From an uncultured Acidobacteriota bacterium (lineage in GTDB: Bacteria; Acidobacteriota; UBA6911; RPQK01; JAJDTT01), in assembly GCA_951812665.1 (NCBI GenBank), contig CATOST010000016.1, forward strand, positions 1-64,000: a stretch of DNA of 64,000 nt, given 5' to 3'. Under the pieces are notes generated by a model. It did not search any database and was not told the origin of the DNA. It saw only the letters and a program-made list of their open reading frames with translations. Shown in pieces: positions 15,530-24,286 of the stretch (within the stretch, counting starts at the first letter, position 1; each line of letters opens with the position of its first letter). The position numbers and the translations under genes are program-made.

Positions 15530-17998
15530 TCAACGGCAGTCGATGAGACCGCTTCCCGCCACCGGCCGGCAGACGTAGGCCTCGACCTCCAGGCCCTGGG
15601 CCTCATAAAAGGTGCGGGTCAGATGGTCCAGCGGCCGCTCCACGGCGTCGGTTCGGACCAGTATCATGGCGCAGCCCCCCAGACCCGCGCCGGACAGTTG
15701 AGCCCCCACGACCCCGGGCTGTGCGCCGGCCAGATCCACGATCCGATCGATCTTCGGAGTGGAGCAGGAGTAGCTCCCCGGCTGCATCCAGAGGCCGGCG
15801 GGGTTCCTCCTGGCGGAGTCCGGAGAGAGGGAGTCCCGGATCAGGCGGTCCAGTTGCCGGTCGTCACAGGCCGCACCGTAAGGCCGGGATCGGCCCCGGT
15901 GATGCCGGACAATGCGGTCGCCGTCGTGGCTGACCCGCATCATTTCTCCGATCTGGGAAAACTCGCGGTCCTTCAGGAGACGAGAGAAGCGATCGCTCCG
16001 CCGGCACTCGGTGATGCCGAAGAGGGCGACCCCTCGCAGGGGATATTTCCCCAAGTCGTCGTGGGTCGAGAAGATCTCCCGGACTCGATCGGTCTGGTCG
16101 GGCAGCTGCTTCAGAAGGCTCTGCCGGTCGGTTTCTTGGGGCAGCTGTTTCAGCAGGCGGTAGATCTCGGCCCGGGACAGACCCAGCTTCCTGGGGTCCA
16201 GATCCCTGAGGTGTTTCATGGACGCCAGGAAGGACGCATTCTTGCGCAGCAGCATCTCGGCCAAGTCGTAGCAGGCCACCCGGTGATTGAAGGTGTGCCT
16301 GGCCTCATGGCTCTTGGATACGGTGACCTGACTGTTGGCGATGATGACCGACAGCTCCCGGGGCAGGGCGATGGTCTCTTCGATCCGGAACGGAAAGAAC
16401 CCGATCTTGCTGACCTTGTCCCTCTCGCCGCCCCGGATGGCGGCCTGGTCGGCGATGCCGCCCCGGGACCCGACGAACCATTCCCCCTCGCCGCACAGAT
16501 CCACGAATTGCCGTGTGCTCAGGGCCAGTTGGTTGAGGGCCACGGCCGCCTCGGCCATGGCCACCACCAGAGCCGAACTGCTGGAGAGGCCGGCACCCAG
16601 CGGAATGTCCCCCCAGACCACGCAGTCCATCCCCCGCAACCTGCGGTGCGGGTAGGCGTGCTGGAGTCTGAGCACGGCGGCCCGGGCGTAGTTGCTCCAG
16701 TCACCCCGCGAGACGCTGAGAAACTGGTTGACGGTATAGGAACTAATGAAGTCCATCCAGGCGAGCCAGTCGGTGTCCGGCAGCAGATCGCGGATGCGAA
16801 AGGTCCTTTCGGGGAACTCGTCCGAAGAGAGGTGCCGAAGGCTGACGCTGTCGTCGTCCCGGGGAGAGGCCGCCACCAGGATCTCCCGGTTGATGGCCAT
16901 GGTATTGACGTAGCCGCCCCGGTGGTCCACGTGCCGTCCCATCAGGTTGAGGCGGCCCGGGGCTCGGGCCAGGAGCACGGGACGAGCGGCGCCATGGCTG
17001 TCGACGAACCGTTCCAGCAGGCGCCGGCAGGCACGAATGCGCGGCTCCAGCAGGACTCCGTCCAAGCCGTAGACCTGGGCCAGGGAACGCCGCAGGGACG
17101 GGGGCTTCCGGTCCAGGATCTCAAGCCATTCCCCGGCCGGTTTCAGACGGCCCGGGTCGATCCGGGGGGGAGGCTCCGCCGGACCTCCGCCGATGATCCT
17201 GCGCCGACCCAAGGTCTCCTCGATCCGGAGCAGCTCCTCCGGGGTGTTGAAGCCCATGAGGTCCTGCGGGTCGGCCACCTCCAGGACCGAGGTGGTGCCC
17301 CCGGTTCCCGAAACCTGCTCGACCGTGTCCGTCAGATAGAGTTCCTGTTGGGCGTTGTCGGCCGCGAGGCCCGACAGGGAGGCGTGCAGGGTTTCGGCTC
17401 TGAAGAGGTAGAGGGAGGTGTTGAGCAATCGGCTCCTGGACTCGACTTCGGCGCCGGAAATCTCCTGTCCCGCGATCGTGATGGGGACCCCGGTCTCCAA
17501 TGAGCGGCGAATATCGGCCAACTCGACCACGGCGAGGGGCCGTGACTCCGAGTCCAGCAGGATCCGGCCGGCGGTACTGTCCGGCTCCTTGGCGAGAGCC
17601 GCAAGCGTCAGGTCGGCGGCCTCCGCCCGGTGGCGTTCCATCAGGTCTCTCACCACTTGGGTCTGAATGACCTTGTCTCCCATGGTGATCAGGATGCCGC
17701 CGCCGGCACGCCGGTCGCGAAGGACCCGGGCGGCGCACTCGGCCGCATGCCCCGTACCCAGGGCTTCGGGTTGGTAGGCAAAGGAAACGTCGGGGTGGAC
17801 CCGGGTCACCGTCTCCATGACGTCGACGGCCTGTTGGCCCACAACCAGCAGAAAATGCTTCAGACCGGCGGCCTTGAGGGTGTCGATGATGCGAACGATG
17901 GCAGCAACGCCGGCGATGGGAAAACAGACCTTGTGGTGCCGGGAGGAGCCCATGCGCCTACCGTGTCCGCCGCAGAGAATGACGCAGGTGGTCTCCAT
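15530..17998 (-). CDS. Nucleotidyltransferase-GHMP sugar kinase fusion
   Basis: A protein of 822 residues. Residues 1-250 are a GlmU/UgpB-type nucleotidyltransferase with the GGHGRRMGSSRHHKV signature. From about residue 345 it is a galactokinase-like GHMP kinase: GRLNLMGRHVDHRGG (galactokinase signature), PLGAGLSSSSALV (phosphate loop, near 467) and the C-terminal GAQLSGAGLGGC motif. The signature Glu of galactokinase (GEHTDY) is Arg here, so the sugar is probably not galactose. The fusion would phosphorylate a free sugar at C1 and make the NDP-sugar in one protein, as in fucokinase/GDP-fucose pyrophosphorylase, though that enzyme is not a close match. A small internal duplication (LLKQLP repeats) sits near residue 620. 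Probably co-transcribed with nagA. Confidence 0.85.
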   Translation of the reverse strand: METTCVILCGGHGRRMGSSRHHKVCFPIAGVAAIVRIIDTLKAAGLKHFLLVVGQQAVDVMETVTRVHPDVSFAYQPEALGTGHAAECAARVLRDRRAGGGILITMGDKVIQTQVVRDLMERHRAEAADLTLAALAKEPDSTAGRILLDSESRPLAVVELADIRRSLETGVPITIAGQEISGAEVESRSRLLNTSLYLFRAETLHASLSGLAADNAQQELYLTDTVEQVSGTGGTTSVLEVADPQDLMGFNTPEELLRIEETLGRRRIIGGGPAEPPPRIDPGRLKPAGEWLEILDRKPPSLRRSLAQVYGLDGVLLEPRIRACRRLLERFVDSHGAARPVLLARAPGRLNLMGRHVDHRGGYVNTMAINREILVAASPRDDDSVSLRHLSSDEFPERTFRIRDLLPDTDWLAWMDFISSYTVNQFLSVSRGDWSNYARAAVLRLQHAYPHRRLRGMDCVVWGDIPLGAGLSSSSALVVAMAEAAVALNQLALSTRQFVDLCGEGEWFVGSRGGIADQAAIRGGERDKVSKIGFFPFRIEETIALPRELSVIIANSQVTVSKSHEARHTFNHRVACYDLAEMLLRKNASFLASMKHLRDLDPRKLGLSRAEIYRLLKQLPQETDRQSLLKQLPDQTDRVREIFSTHDDLGKYPLRGVALFGITECRRSDRFSRLLKDREFSQIGEMMRVSHDGDRIVRHHRGRSRPYGAACDDRQLDRLIRDSLSPDSARRNPAGLWMQPGSYSCSTPKIDRIVDLAGAQPGVVGAQLSGAGLGGCAMILVRTDAVERPLDHLTRTFYEAQGLEVEAYVCRPVAGSGLIDCR

Positions 17999-18095
17999 CT
18001 CGCGTGGTCTTGCCGCCCGGCACCGGACAGGGTCCAGATCCTACCAAGCCGGGAAGTAAAGAGGAAAGAGGAAAGAGGAGAGAGAGGGACGGCGA

Positions 18096-18124
18096 TTGAC
18101 ACTTGCCGGCGGCGGGCTCAAACT
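18096..18124 (+). promoter_or_regulatory. Possible promoter for the MFS gene
   Basis: A perfect -35 TTGACA (18096-18101), 17 bases, then a weak -10 CAAACT (18119-18124). It lies about 70 bases upstream of ATG 18194 in the divergent region. Only the -35 is persuasive. Confidence 0.3.
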
Positions 18125-18193
18125 TTCGGAGACGTCGGAGCGGTCCCTTCCGGGCTGCCATGCATTGATCCGGTTCAGAGGAAAGGTGAACTC

Positions 18194-19729
18194 ATGTCGA
18201 ATGGAATCGGCGGGCGAAGGCTGTTTCTGGGGTGTTTCTTTGCGCTGGTGGCCACCGCGTTCGGATTCGTGGTGCGGGCCATGATCCTGGATGACTGGCG
18301 GGCCCAGTTCAATCTCAGCGGAGAGCAGATCGGATACCTGGTAGGAGCCGGGCTCTACCCTTTTGCCATCTCCATCATTCTCTTCAGTCTGGTGGTGGAC
18401 CGGATCGGTTACGGATTCTCCATGGTGCTCGCTTTCGCGGGTCACCTGGCGTCGGCCGTGATCACCATCTTCGCCGAAGATTTCTCGACTCTCTACCTGG
18501 GCACCTTCCTGTTCGCCCTCTCCAACGGGATCGTCGAAGCGGTGATCAATCCGGTGGTGGCCACCATCTACGACAAGCAGAAGACTCACTACCTGAGCGT
18601 GCTCCACGCCGGCTGGCCCGGAGGCCTGGTCCTGGGCGGGCTCCTGGCCATGACCCTGGGAACGGGGGACACCCTGGGAGGACTTCCCGGCAATCTCTGG
18701 CAGTGGAAGGTGGGGCTGGTGGTGATTCCCACCGTCCTCTACGGGTTGCTGCTGCTGGGCCAGAAGTTTCCGGTGCAGGAGCGGGTGGCTGCCGGAGTCC
18801 CCTACCTGGACATGCTCCGGGAATTCGGTGCGGCGAGCTGCCTGATCGTCTGCTATCTGTTGGTGCAGGGACTGGATCAGATCCTGCTGGTCCATCAGAG
18901 CGCGCTCGAGCCCTGGATGAAGGTGGTCCTGGTGGTGGCGCCGACGGCCGCGTTCGTCTACTTCGTGCGCTCGCTGGGACGGCCCATGTTCGTCTTCCTG
19001 CTGCTGATCATGATGCCCCTGGCAACCACCGAGCTGGGGACCGACAGTTGGATCGCCGACCTCATGAGCTATGTGCTGGCCAGTCCCAACGCCGGCGCCC
19101 TGGTCCTGATCTATACCTCCCTCATCATGTTCATCCTTCGCTTCTTCGCGGGTCCCATCACCCACCGCATCTCCCCCTTGGGCCTGCTGGCCGTCTCGGC
19201 CCTCATCGCCGCGGCCGGACTCTTCTGGCTGTCCACTGCCGGCCAGGCCGCCTCCGTGGTCTTCCTGGCCGCCACTCTCTACGGCGTGGGCAAGACCTTC
19301 TTCTGGCCGGCGACTCTGGGAGTCGTGAGCGAGTCCTTTCCCCGCGGCGGGGCCTTGACCCTCAATGCCATCGCGGGGGTCGGGATGCTGGCGGTGGGGG
19401 TTCTGGGCGGACCCCTGATCGGCACCTTTCAGGACCAGGCGTTCGATCGCATGATGAAGCAGGAGGACCAGGCCCTGCACGCCCAGGTCATGACCGAGAA
19501 GCTGGGGCTTCTGGGGCGGTACAACGCCCTGGACCAGTCCGCCCTGGGAAGTCTCGACCAGGAGAGGCGTGAGCGCGTCGGCGAGGTGGTGGTCGTCTCC
19601 AAACAGGGGACGCTGGCCCGGATCGCAGTGCTCCCCCTCGTCATGCTGGCCTGCTATCTGATCCTGATCGCCTATTTCCGCTCACGGGGTGGCTACAGGC
19701 CCGAATCGATCGGTTCGTCCGGCACCTGA
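18194..19729 (+). CDS. Major facilitator superfamily transporter
   Basis: A protein of 511 residues with about 12 membrane segments and a central break near residues 200-215. The last two helices are separated by a long polar loop of some 60 residues (QDQAFDRMMKQEDQALHAQ...), which is unusual for the family. The loop between helices 2 and 3 (VVDRIGYGFSM) fits the MFS motif-A position. The start is ATG 18194 behind AGAGGAAAGGTG. It is divergent from the kinase/pyrophosphorylase fusion and nagA, so a sugar or amino-sugar importer is a reasonable but unproven reading. Confidence 0.8.
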   Translation: MSNGIGGRRLFLGCFFALVATAFGFVVRAMILDDWRAQFNLSGEQIGYLVGAGLYPFAISIILFSLVVDRIGYGFSMVLAFAGHLASAVITIFAEDFSTLYLGTFLFALSNGIVEAVINPVVATIYDKQKTHYLSVLHAGWPGGLVLGGLLAMTLGTGDTLGGLPGNLWQWKVGLVVIPTVLYGLLLLGQKFPVQERVAAGVPYLDMLREFGAASCLIVCYLLVQGLDQILLVHQSALEPWMKVVLVVAPTAAFVYFVRSLGRPMFVFLLLIMMPLATTELGTDSWIADLMSYVLASPNAGALVLIYTSLIMFILRFFAGPITHRISPLGLLAVSALIAAAGLFWLSTAGQAASVVFLAATLYGVGKTFFWPATLGVVSESFPRGGALTLNAIAGVGMLAVGVLGGPLIGTFQDQAFDRMMKQEDQALHAQVMTEKLGLLGRYNALDQSALGSLDQERRERVGEVVVVSKQGTLARIAVLPLVMLACYLILIAYFRSRGGYRPESIGSSGT

Positions 19730-19900
19730 CGGGCACCGTCGTCCCGCGGTTATTCGCTCCTCTTTCCGTCCGGCCAGCCGGGCGCGGGCAGACCCGTATG
19801 TTAAGCTGATTCCAAGCCGTCGCCGAGTGTGACAGGCGCGGTCCGGCGGAGTGTGAGTTCCTGACTGAGGGGATTGACCGGGATCTTTAGAGGAGTTCCA

Positions 19901-20605
19901 TTGCTGCTGCGAACGGGTCTGATCTTGCTGCTCTGTCTGTCGGCCGGCGCCGCCGTCCCCGACGCCACGCAGATCCTGAGCAGGGGTTATTCCAGCTGGA
20001 CTCTGGCCGAAGCTACCCGGATCCTGAACCGGTCTCCCTGGGCCCGGAAACAGACCTATACCCGAGTCGTCGGGGGTGTGGGCAGCGGGATTCACGGGGA
20101 GAAGGAAATCTTCAATACCTTCTTCGTCCGGCTGCTTTCGGCCCCGCCCATCCGCCGGGCCTATGCCCGTGTTCAGCAGCTCCAGAACGGCTATGACGAG
20201 ATGACGCAGGCAGAGAAGCGCCGTCTCGATGCCAGCATCGCCCCCGGTCTGAATATGGACGTGAGCCGTTGGATCGTGGTCACCGTCAGTTTCCGGTCCA
20301 ACAACCCCAACATGGAGCTCAGGGTGAAGCGTTTCTTCGATTCGCGAACGCTGGAGACCATGAGAGACCGGGCGTATCTGGCCACCGAGGGCTTTCCGCG
20401 GATCGAACTGGCCGCCTACTTTCCCCCCAGAGAGGAGGCAGTGGGGGCCAAGTTCGTCTTTCCCCGCCGGATCGACGGTGTTCCGGTGGTTTCGCCGGAC
20501 CAGAAGGAAGTCAACTTCGAGGTCAATATTCCGTCGGTTTACCGACGGTTGCGCGTCAATTTTTCGGTTTCCGACCTGTTGGTGGAAGGGGCGCTCGTGT
20601 TGTGA
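19901..20605 (+). CDS. Exported protein of unknown function
   Basis: A protein of 234 residues with a signal peptide (LILLLCLSAGAA) and then a mixed alpha/beta domain. It opens with a segment rich in Trp and Arg (SSWTLAEATRILNRSPWARK) and closes with beta strands (VNFEVNIPSVYRRLRVNF). The type recurs, from memory, in Acidobacteriota genomes without assigned function. The start TTG 19901 has GAGGAG five bases upstream; TTG 19874 is less likely. Its stop TGA overlaps a GTG at 20602 in frame with the barrel gene that follows, so the two are co-transcribed and may act together in the envelope. Confidence 0.6.
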   Translation: MLLRTGLILLLCLSAGAAVPDATQILSRGYSSWTLAEATRILNRSPWARKQTYTRVVGGVGSGIHGEKEIFNTFFVRLLSAPPIRRAYARVQQLQNGYDEMTQAEKRRLDASIAPGLNMDVSRWIVVTVSFRSNNPNMELRVKRFFDSRTLETMRDRAYLATEGFPRIELAAYFPPREEAVGAKFVFPRRIDGVPVVSPDQKEVNFEVNIPSVYRRLRVNFSVSDLLVEGALVL

Positions 20606-20667
20606 TCCCATCCGATCGCTCTGCCAGTCCTTCGTTCCGCAAGCAGAACCCGCATCCTGGAGCCTGG

Positions 20668-23355
20668 ATGGGCACCGGTTTGTCTCGAGTCTTGAACTCG
20701 GTGCTGGTCTTGGCGCTCGTGATCGGCATCTGGGATCAGGGTTCGGCCCGGGCCAAGCCCAAGCGGGGCGAAGCAGCCTCCCAAGGGAGTGGCGCCGGTT
20801 CCGGGAAGAGCCCCCTGGATCAGATCCGCGACTACCAGATCCGTCTGGCCCGCGAAACGGCCGTCTCGACCTCGACCCCCTCGCTGGCGGAGATGGTCAA
20901 CCCGTTTCCCGCCAAACAGTCCGGGAGCTTGAACGGTTCGGTGTATTGGTTTCACCGGAACGACAATCTCGATGCGCGAAACTTCTTCGACCCCGGAGGG
21001 CAGCCGCTCCCGGAGTACAAGAGAAACGAGTTCGGGGCCAGTTTGGGGATTCGGGTCGGAGACAAGATCAACCTGTTCGGTAGTCTCCAGAGCCTGCGCA
21101 TCATCAAGGGTTCGACCCTGCTCTCACATGTGCCGGCACCGGAGATGAAGCAGGGTGATTTCAGCAGCCTCGAGGCTCCCCTCGTCGATCCGGTGACGGG
21201 AGAGCCATTTCCAGGAAATCAGATTCCTCAGAGTCGTTTGCATCCGGTCGCCAAGAACCTGTTCCCGGTCATTCCCGATCCCAATAGCCCGGACCCCGAC
21301 CGGAACTTCGTCAACAACCAGCCCCGGGTGACCAACCGGGATACCTACCTCTTTCGTTTCGACTATACCGGCGACGACGATGCCAAGAGCTACCTCCAGT
21401 ACTCGCTGACAGATGGGGACGGGAGGATGGTTCATCCGCTCCCCTCCTTCGGCTGGAATCGCACGCTCAGCAGCCAATCCGTGAGCCTCTCCCACAACCG
21501 GACCTTGGGAGCCCGCTGGGTCACCGAAGGCTCCATCGGATACAACCGCTACCTGAGCCTCAGCGTGTCTCCCAACTCCGGCCAGGTGGGTTTGCTGGAT
21601 TCGGTGGGAATTTCGGGACTGGCCGCTCCCGATGCCCTGACCGAAGGATACCCTGACTTCGAGGTCACGGGTTACGCTTCCTTCGGAGATTCATCCTCTC
21701 CCTACAAATGGCTCAGCAACCGGTACTCCGCTTCGTTCTCCACCACTACGGCGCTCGGGGATCACACCCTGACCATGGGAACGAGCCTGACCCAACGCCA
21801 GGTCAATGACACGCACATCGAAGGCCGTGGTCGCGGCGAATTCGAATTCAGCGGGTTCTACAGCGGTGACGGGTTTGCGGATTTCGTTCTGGGTCTACCC
21901 AGTGTGGCCTCCCGGACGGTCGGATCGGACCGGACCGACTTGCGCCGCAACCAGTGGCAGGCCTATATCCGGGACCGTTGGCGGTTGAGTCCGATTCTGG
22001 CGCTGACGGGAGGGGTTGCCTATCATTACGCGTCTCCCTACCGGTCCGCCAGCGACACCATCTCCGGTTTCTTTCCACTCCTTTTCGAGCCCCCGCCCAC
22101 GGGTCGGATCGTCGTGGCCGACAGCTTCGAAGCCCGGGCTCTCGGTTTGGAGAGGGCGGGACGGGGCGGACTGGTGTTCCCCGATCGCAACGACTGGGCT
22201 CCCCGGATCGGGTTGTCCTACAAACCCTTCAGGACCAACCGATTGGTATTGCGGGCTTCGTATTCCCTCTACTATTCGGTGGTGGGGAGCAGTTCTTTCA
22301 GCCGCTATCTGGGGAAGAACTTTCCTTTCTACTACACGGAAAGCGCCCAATCCCCAGTGGACAGTCCCGATCTGGATCTGGCGAATCCCTTCGAGAACGT
22401 GGCGCCTCCCGAACTGGTGGTCCGTGGGATCGAGACCGGACTGAGGACACCTTACGTGCAGACCTGGGCGTTGACTCTCGAGAACGACTTCCAGGAGGTG
22501 TGGCATCTGCGGGCCTCCTACTATGGAAACAAGAGAACCGGGTGGAGCCGGGTCCTGCCGGGAAACGTCCCCCTGCCGGCGCCGGGTCCGATCCAGTCTC
22601 GGCGACCGAATCCGGCATTCGGCCGGTTTCGGATCTTGACCGGTGCTTCCTCCGGGAACAGCCACCGGATGAATCTGTCGGCGGAGCGGCGTCTGAGCGA
22701 CGGCATGTCCCTCCGTTCCGCCTTTACGTTGCACCGTTCGCTGGATGATCGCTATCCGAGGGAACCGTCGAACCCTCGAAATCTGAAGGCCGAACGAGCT
22801 TCCAGCCGCGGGGTCCCGATTCGGCAGTTCTCCCTGAACTACATCATAGATCTGCCGCCGGGAAGGGAGCGGACACTGGGTGCGGAGGGACGAAACCCGT
22901 TGCTGCAACTGGTGGACGGTTGGCGGCTATCGGGCATCACCCGTATCCAGGACGGGACGCCCTTCAGCGTTTACGGCCCGGGGGACGGGAACAACGATGG
23001 ACTTGGAGGGGACCGCGCGGACCGGATTGCCATGACCCCGAGTGACCGGTTCGAATCCTCGGTGGACATGTGGTTCCCGGTGGACGATTTTGCCGAACCG
23101 GCTCCCTATTCCTTCGGCAATTCCGGCCGGAACATTCTGAGGCGGCCTGGTTATCATGCGTGGGATATCAGCCTGATCAAGCAGACCCGGCTGATCAACG
23201 GAGATCTGGTGGAGCTTCGCGTGGAACTCTTCAACGCCTTCAACCAGGTCAACTTCCGCCAGCCCAGCGCCGTGGTCGGGACCTCGCTCTTCGGAAAGAT
23301 CTTCGGAGCTCACCGCTCCCGCGAGATCGAAGTCGCACTCAAGTACTCTTTCTAA
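20668..23355 (+). CDS. Oar-like TonB-receptor beta-barrel lacking N-terminal and plug domains
   Basis: A protein of 895 residues. A signal peptide is followed by about 70 low-complexity residues. Sequence then matches the end of the plug and the barrel of acidobacterial Oar-type receptors: SLNGSVYWFHRNDNLDARNF, FGASLGIRVGDKINLFGS, GEPFPGNQIPQSRLHPVA and many paired strands to a C-terminal Phe (ALKYSF). The usual carboxypeptidase-regulatory domain, TonB box and plug are missing. The start ATG 20668 has GGAG five bases upstream; GTG 20602, overlapping the previous stop, is the alternative and does not restore a plug. It is expected in the outer membrane. Whether it still transports, without a plug, is unclear. 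Confidence 0.82.
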   Translation: MGTGLSRVLNSVLVLALVIGIWDQGSARAKPKRGEAASQGSGAGSGKSPLDQIRDYQIRLARETAVSTSTPSLAEMVNPFPAKQSGSLNGSVYWFHRNDNLDARNFFDPGGQPLPEYKRNEFGASLGIRVGDKINLFGSLQSLRIIKGSTLLSHVPAPEMKQGDFSSLEAPLVDPVTGEPFPGNQIPQSRLHPVAKNLFPVIPDPNSPDPDRNFVNNQPRVTNRDTYLFRFDYTGDDDAKSYLQYSLTDGDGRMVHPLPSFGWNRTLSSQSVSLSHNRTLGARWVTEGSIGYNRYLSLSVSPNSGQVGLLDSVGISGLAAPDALTEGYPDFEVTGYASFGDSSSPYKWLSNRYSASFSTTTALGDHTLTMGTSLTQRQVNDTHIEGRGRGEFEFSGFYSGDGFADFVLGLPSVASRTVGSDRTDLRRNQWQAYIRDRWRLSPILALTGGVAYHYASPYRSASDTISGFFPLLFEPPPTGRIVVADSFEARALGLERAGRGGLVFPDRNDWAPRIGLSYKPFRTNRLVLRASYSLYYSVVGSSSFSRYLGKNFPFYYTESAQSPVDSPDLDLANPFENVAPPELVVRGIETGLRTPYVQTWALTLENDFQEVWHLRASYYGNKRTGWSRVLPGNVPLPAPGPIQSRRPNPAFGRFRILTGASSGNSHRMNLSAERRLSDGMSLRSAFTLHRSLDDRYPREPSNPRNLKAERASSRGVPIRQFSLNYIIDLPPGRERTLGAEGRNPLLQLVDGWRLSGITRIQDGTPFSVYGPGDGNNDGLGGDRADRIAMTPSDRFESSVDMWFPVDDFAEPAPYSFGNSGRNILRRPGYHAWDISLIKQTRLINGDLVELRVELFNAFNQVNFRQPSAVVGTSLFGKIFGAHRSREIEVALKYSF

Positions 23356-23364
23356 CAGACATCG

Positions 23365-23390
23365 TAGGGGCGCTCCTTGTGGGCGCCCTC
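23365..23390 (+). repeat. Dispersed hairpin repeat, copy 2
   Basis: GGGCGC (23368-23373) pairs with GCGCCC (23383-23388); an inner CC/GG pair closes a TTGT loop. It differs at three positions from the copy at 4855-4881. It lies 10 bases after the barrel stop and may serve as an mRNA 3' hairpin. Confidence 0.6.
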
Positions 23391-23502
23391 TTCTGAGAGC
23401 CCGGGCGTGAGAAGTGATAGAAGAGCCTGTGTACGATAAGCTATCTGGTTAATCGGTTCCGGATCGACCCGTTTCCAGGTCGAGTCGCGGAAATTCTGTA
23501 AT

Positions 23503-24279
23503 ATGGCTTTACCTTCCCTTGCCGTCTTAAGAATCCTCCGATTCTGGGTCCGGGAGATGCCGTGGTTCCTGACGGTTGTTCTGGCTCTGCCGGCTGTTGC
23601 CTGCGGGTCCCAGGACTCCGGGGATTCCGCCTCCGCGGCCGCCGACTACCCCCGGCTGCGCGGGGAGATGGTGGCGACCCAGCTCCGTTCTCGAGACATC
23701 TGGGACAGTAGGGTCCTGGAGGCCATGGGCAGGGTTCCCAGGCACGAGTTCGTTCCCCAGACCGTGAAACATCTCGCGTACGAGGACCACCCGCTGCCCA
23801 TCGGCCTGGGACAGACCATTTCCCAGCCCTACATCGTGGCTCTGATGACTCAGTTGGCGGATCCGAAAGAGGGAGCCCGGGCCCTGGAAATCGGAACCGG
23901 GTCCGGCTACCAGGCGGCGGTTCTGGCGGAGCTGGTGGATCAGGTTTACACCATAGAGATCGTCTCCGAGCTGGCCCGCCGGTCGGCGGCATTGCTGAAG
24001 CGTCTCGGCTACGAGAACGTTTTCGCCCGGGCGGGGGACGGTTACCAGGGATGGCCTGAAGCGGCTCCCTTCGACCTCGTCCTGGTCACGGCCGCGGCCG
24101 GCCGGGTTCCCGAGCCCCTGCAGGAGCAATTGGCCGAAGGAGGCCGCCTGGTCATCCCCGTGGGTGATCCGGGACGGGTCCAGAAACTCCTCCTGCTGAC
24201 CAAGGAGGAGGGCAAGATCCGGCGCCAGGACGTGCTCGCCGTCCGTTTCGTCCCTATGACCGGGAAGATCCAGGAATAA
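23503..24279 (+). CDS. pcm: Protein-L-isoaspartate O-methyltransferase, exported lipoprotein form
   Basis: A protein of 258 residues. The methyltransferase runs from about residue 50 to the end, with YEDHPLPIGLGQTISQP, the SAM loop LEIGTGSGYQAA and IPVGDPGRVQ as family landmarks. It repairs isoaspartyl residues in damaged proteins using S-adenosylmethionine. Unlike cytosolic Pcm it has a hydrophobic N-terminus ending in a lipobox-like LPAVACG, which suggests attachment in the periplasm. Such forms exist, but the supply of SAM there is a puzzle. Start ATG 23503 or ATG 23557; both keep the signal. Confidence 0.88.
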   Translation: MALPSLAVLRILRFWVREMPWFLTVVLALPAVACGSQDSGDSASAAADYPRLRGEMVATQLRSRDIWDSRVLEAMGRVPRHEFVPQTVKHLAYEDHPLPIGLGQTISQPYIVALMTQLADPKEGARALEIGTGSGYQAAVLAELVDQVYTIEIVSELARRSAALLKRLGYENVFARAGDGYQGWPEAAPFDLVLVTAAAGRVPEPLQEQLAEGGRLVIPVGDPGRVQKLLLLTKEEGKIRRQDVLAVRFVPMTGKIQE

Positions 24280-24286
24280 CAGTCCG

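Noticed and set aside
15494..17503. Plus-strand open frame of 669 codons
   Set aside because: Antisense to the transferase/kinase fusion, whose motifs are all on the minus strand.
23041..23062. tRNA T-loop-like sequence (CCGGTTCGAATCC)
   Set aside because: Lies inside the barrel gene and has no matching acceptor, D or anticodon arms around it.
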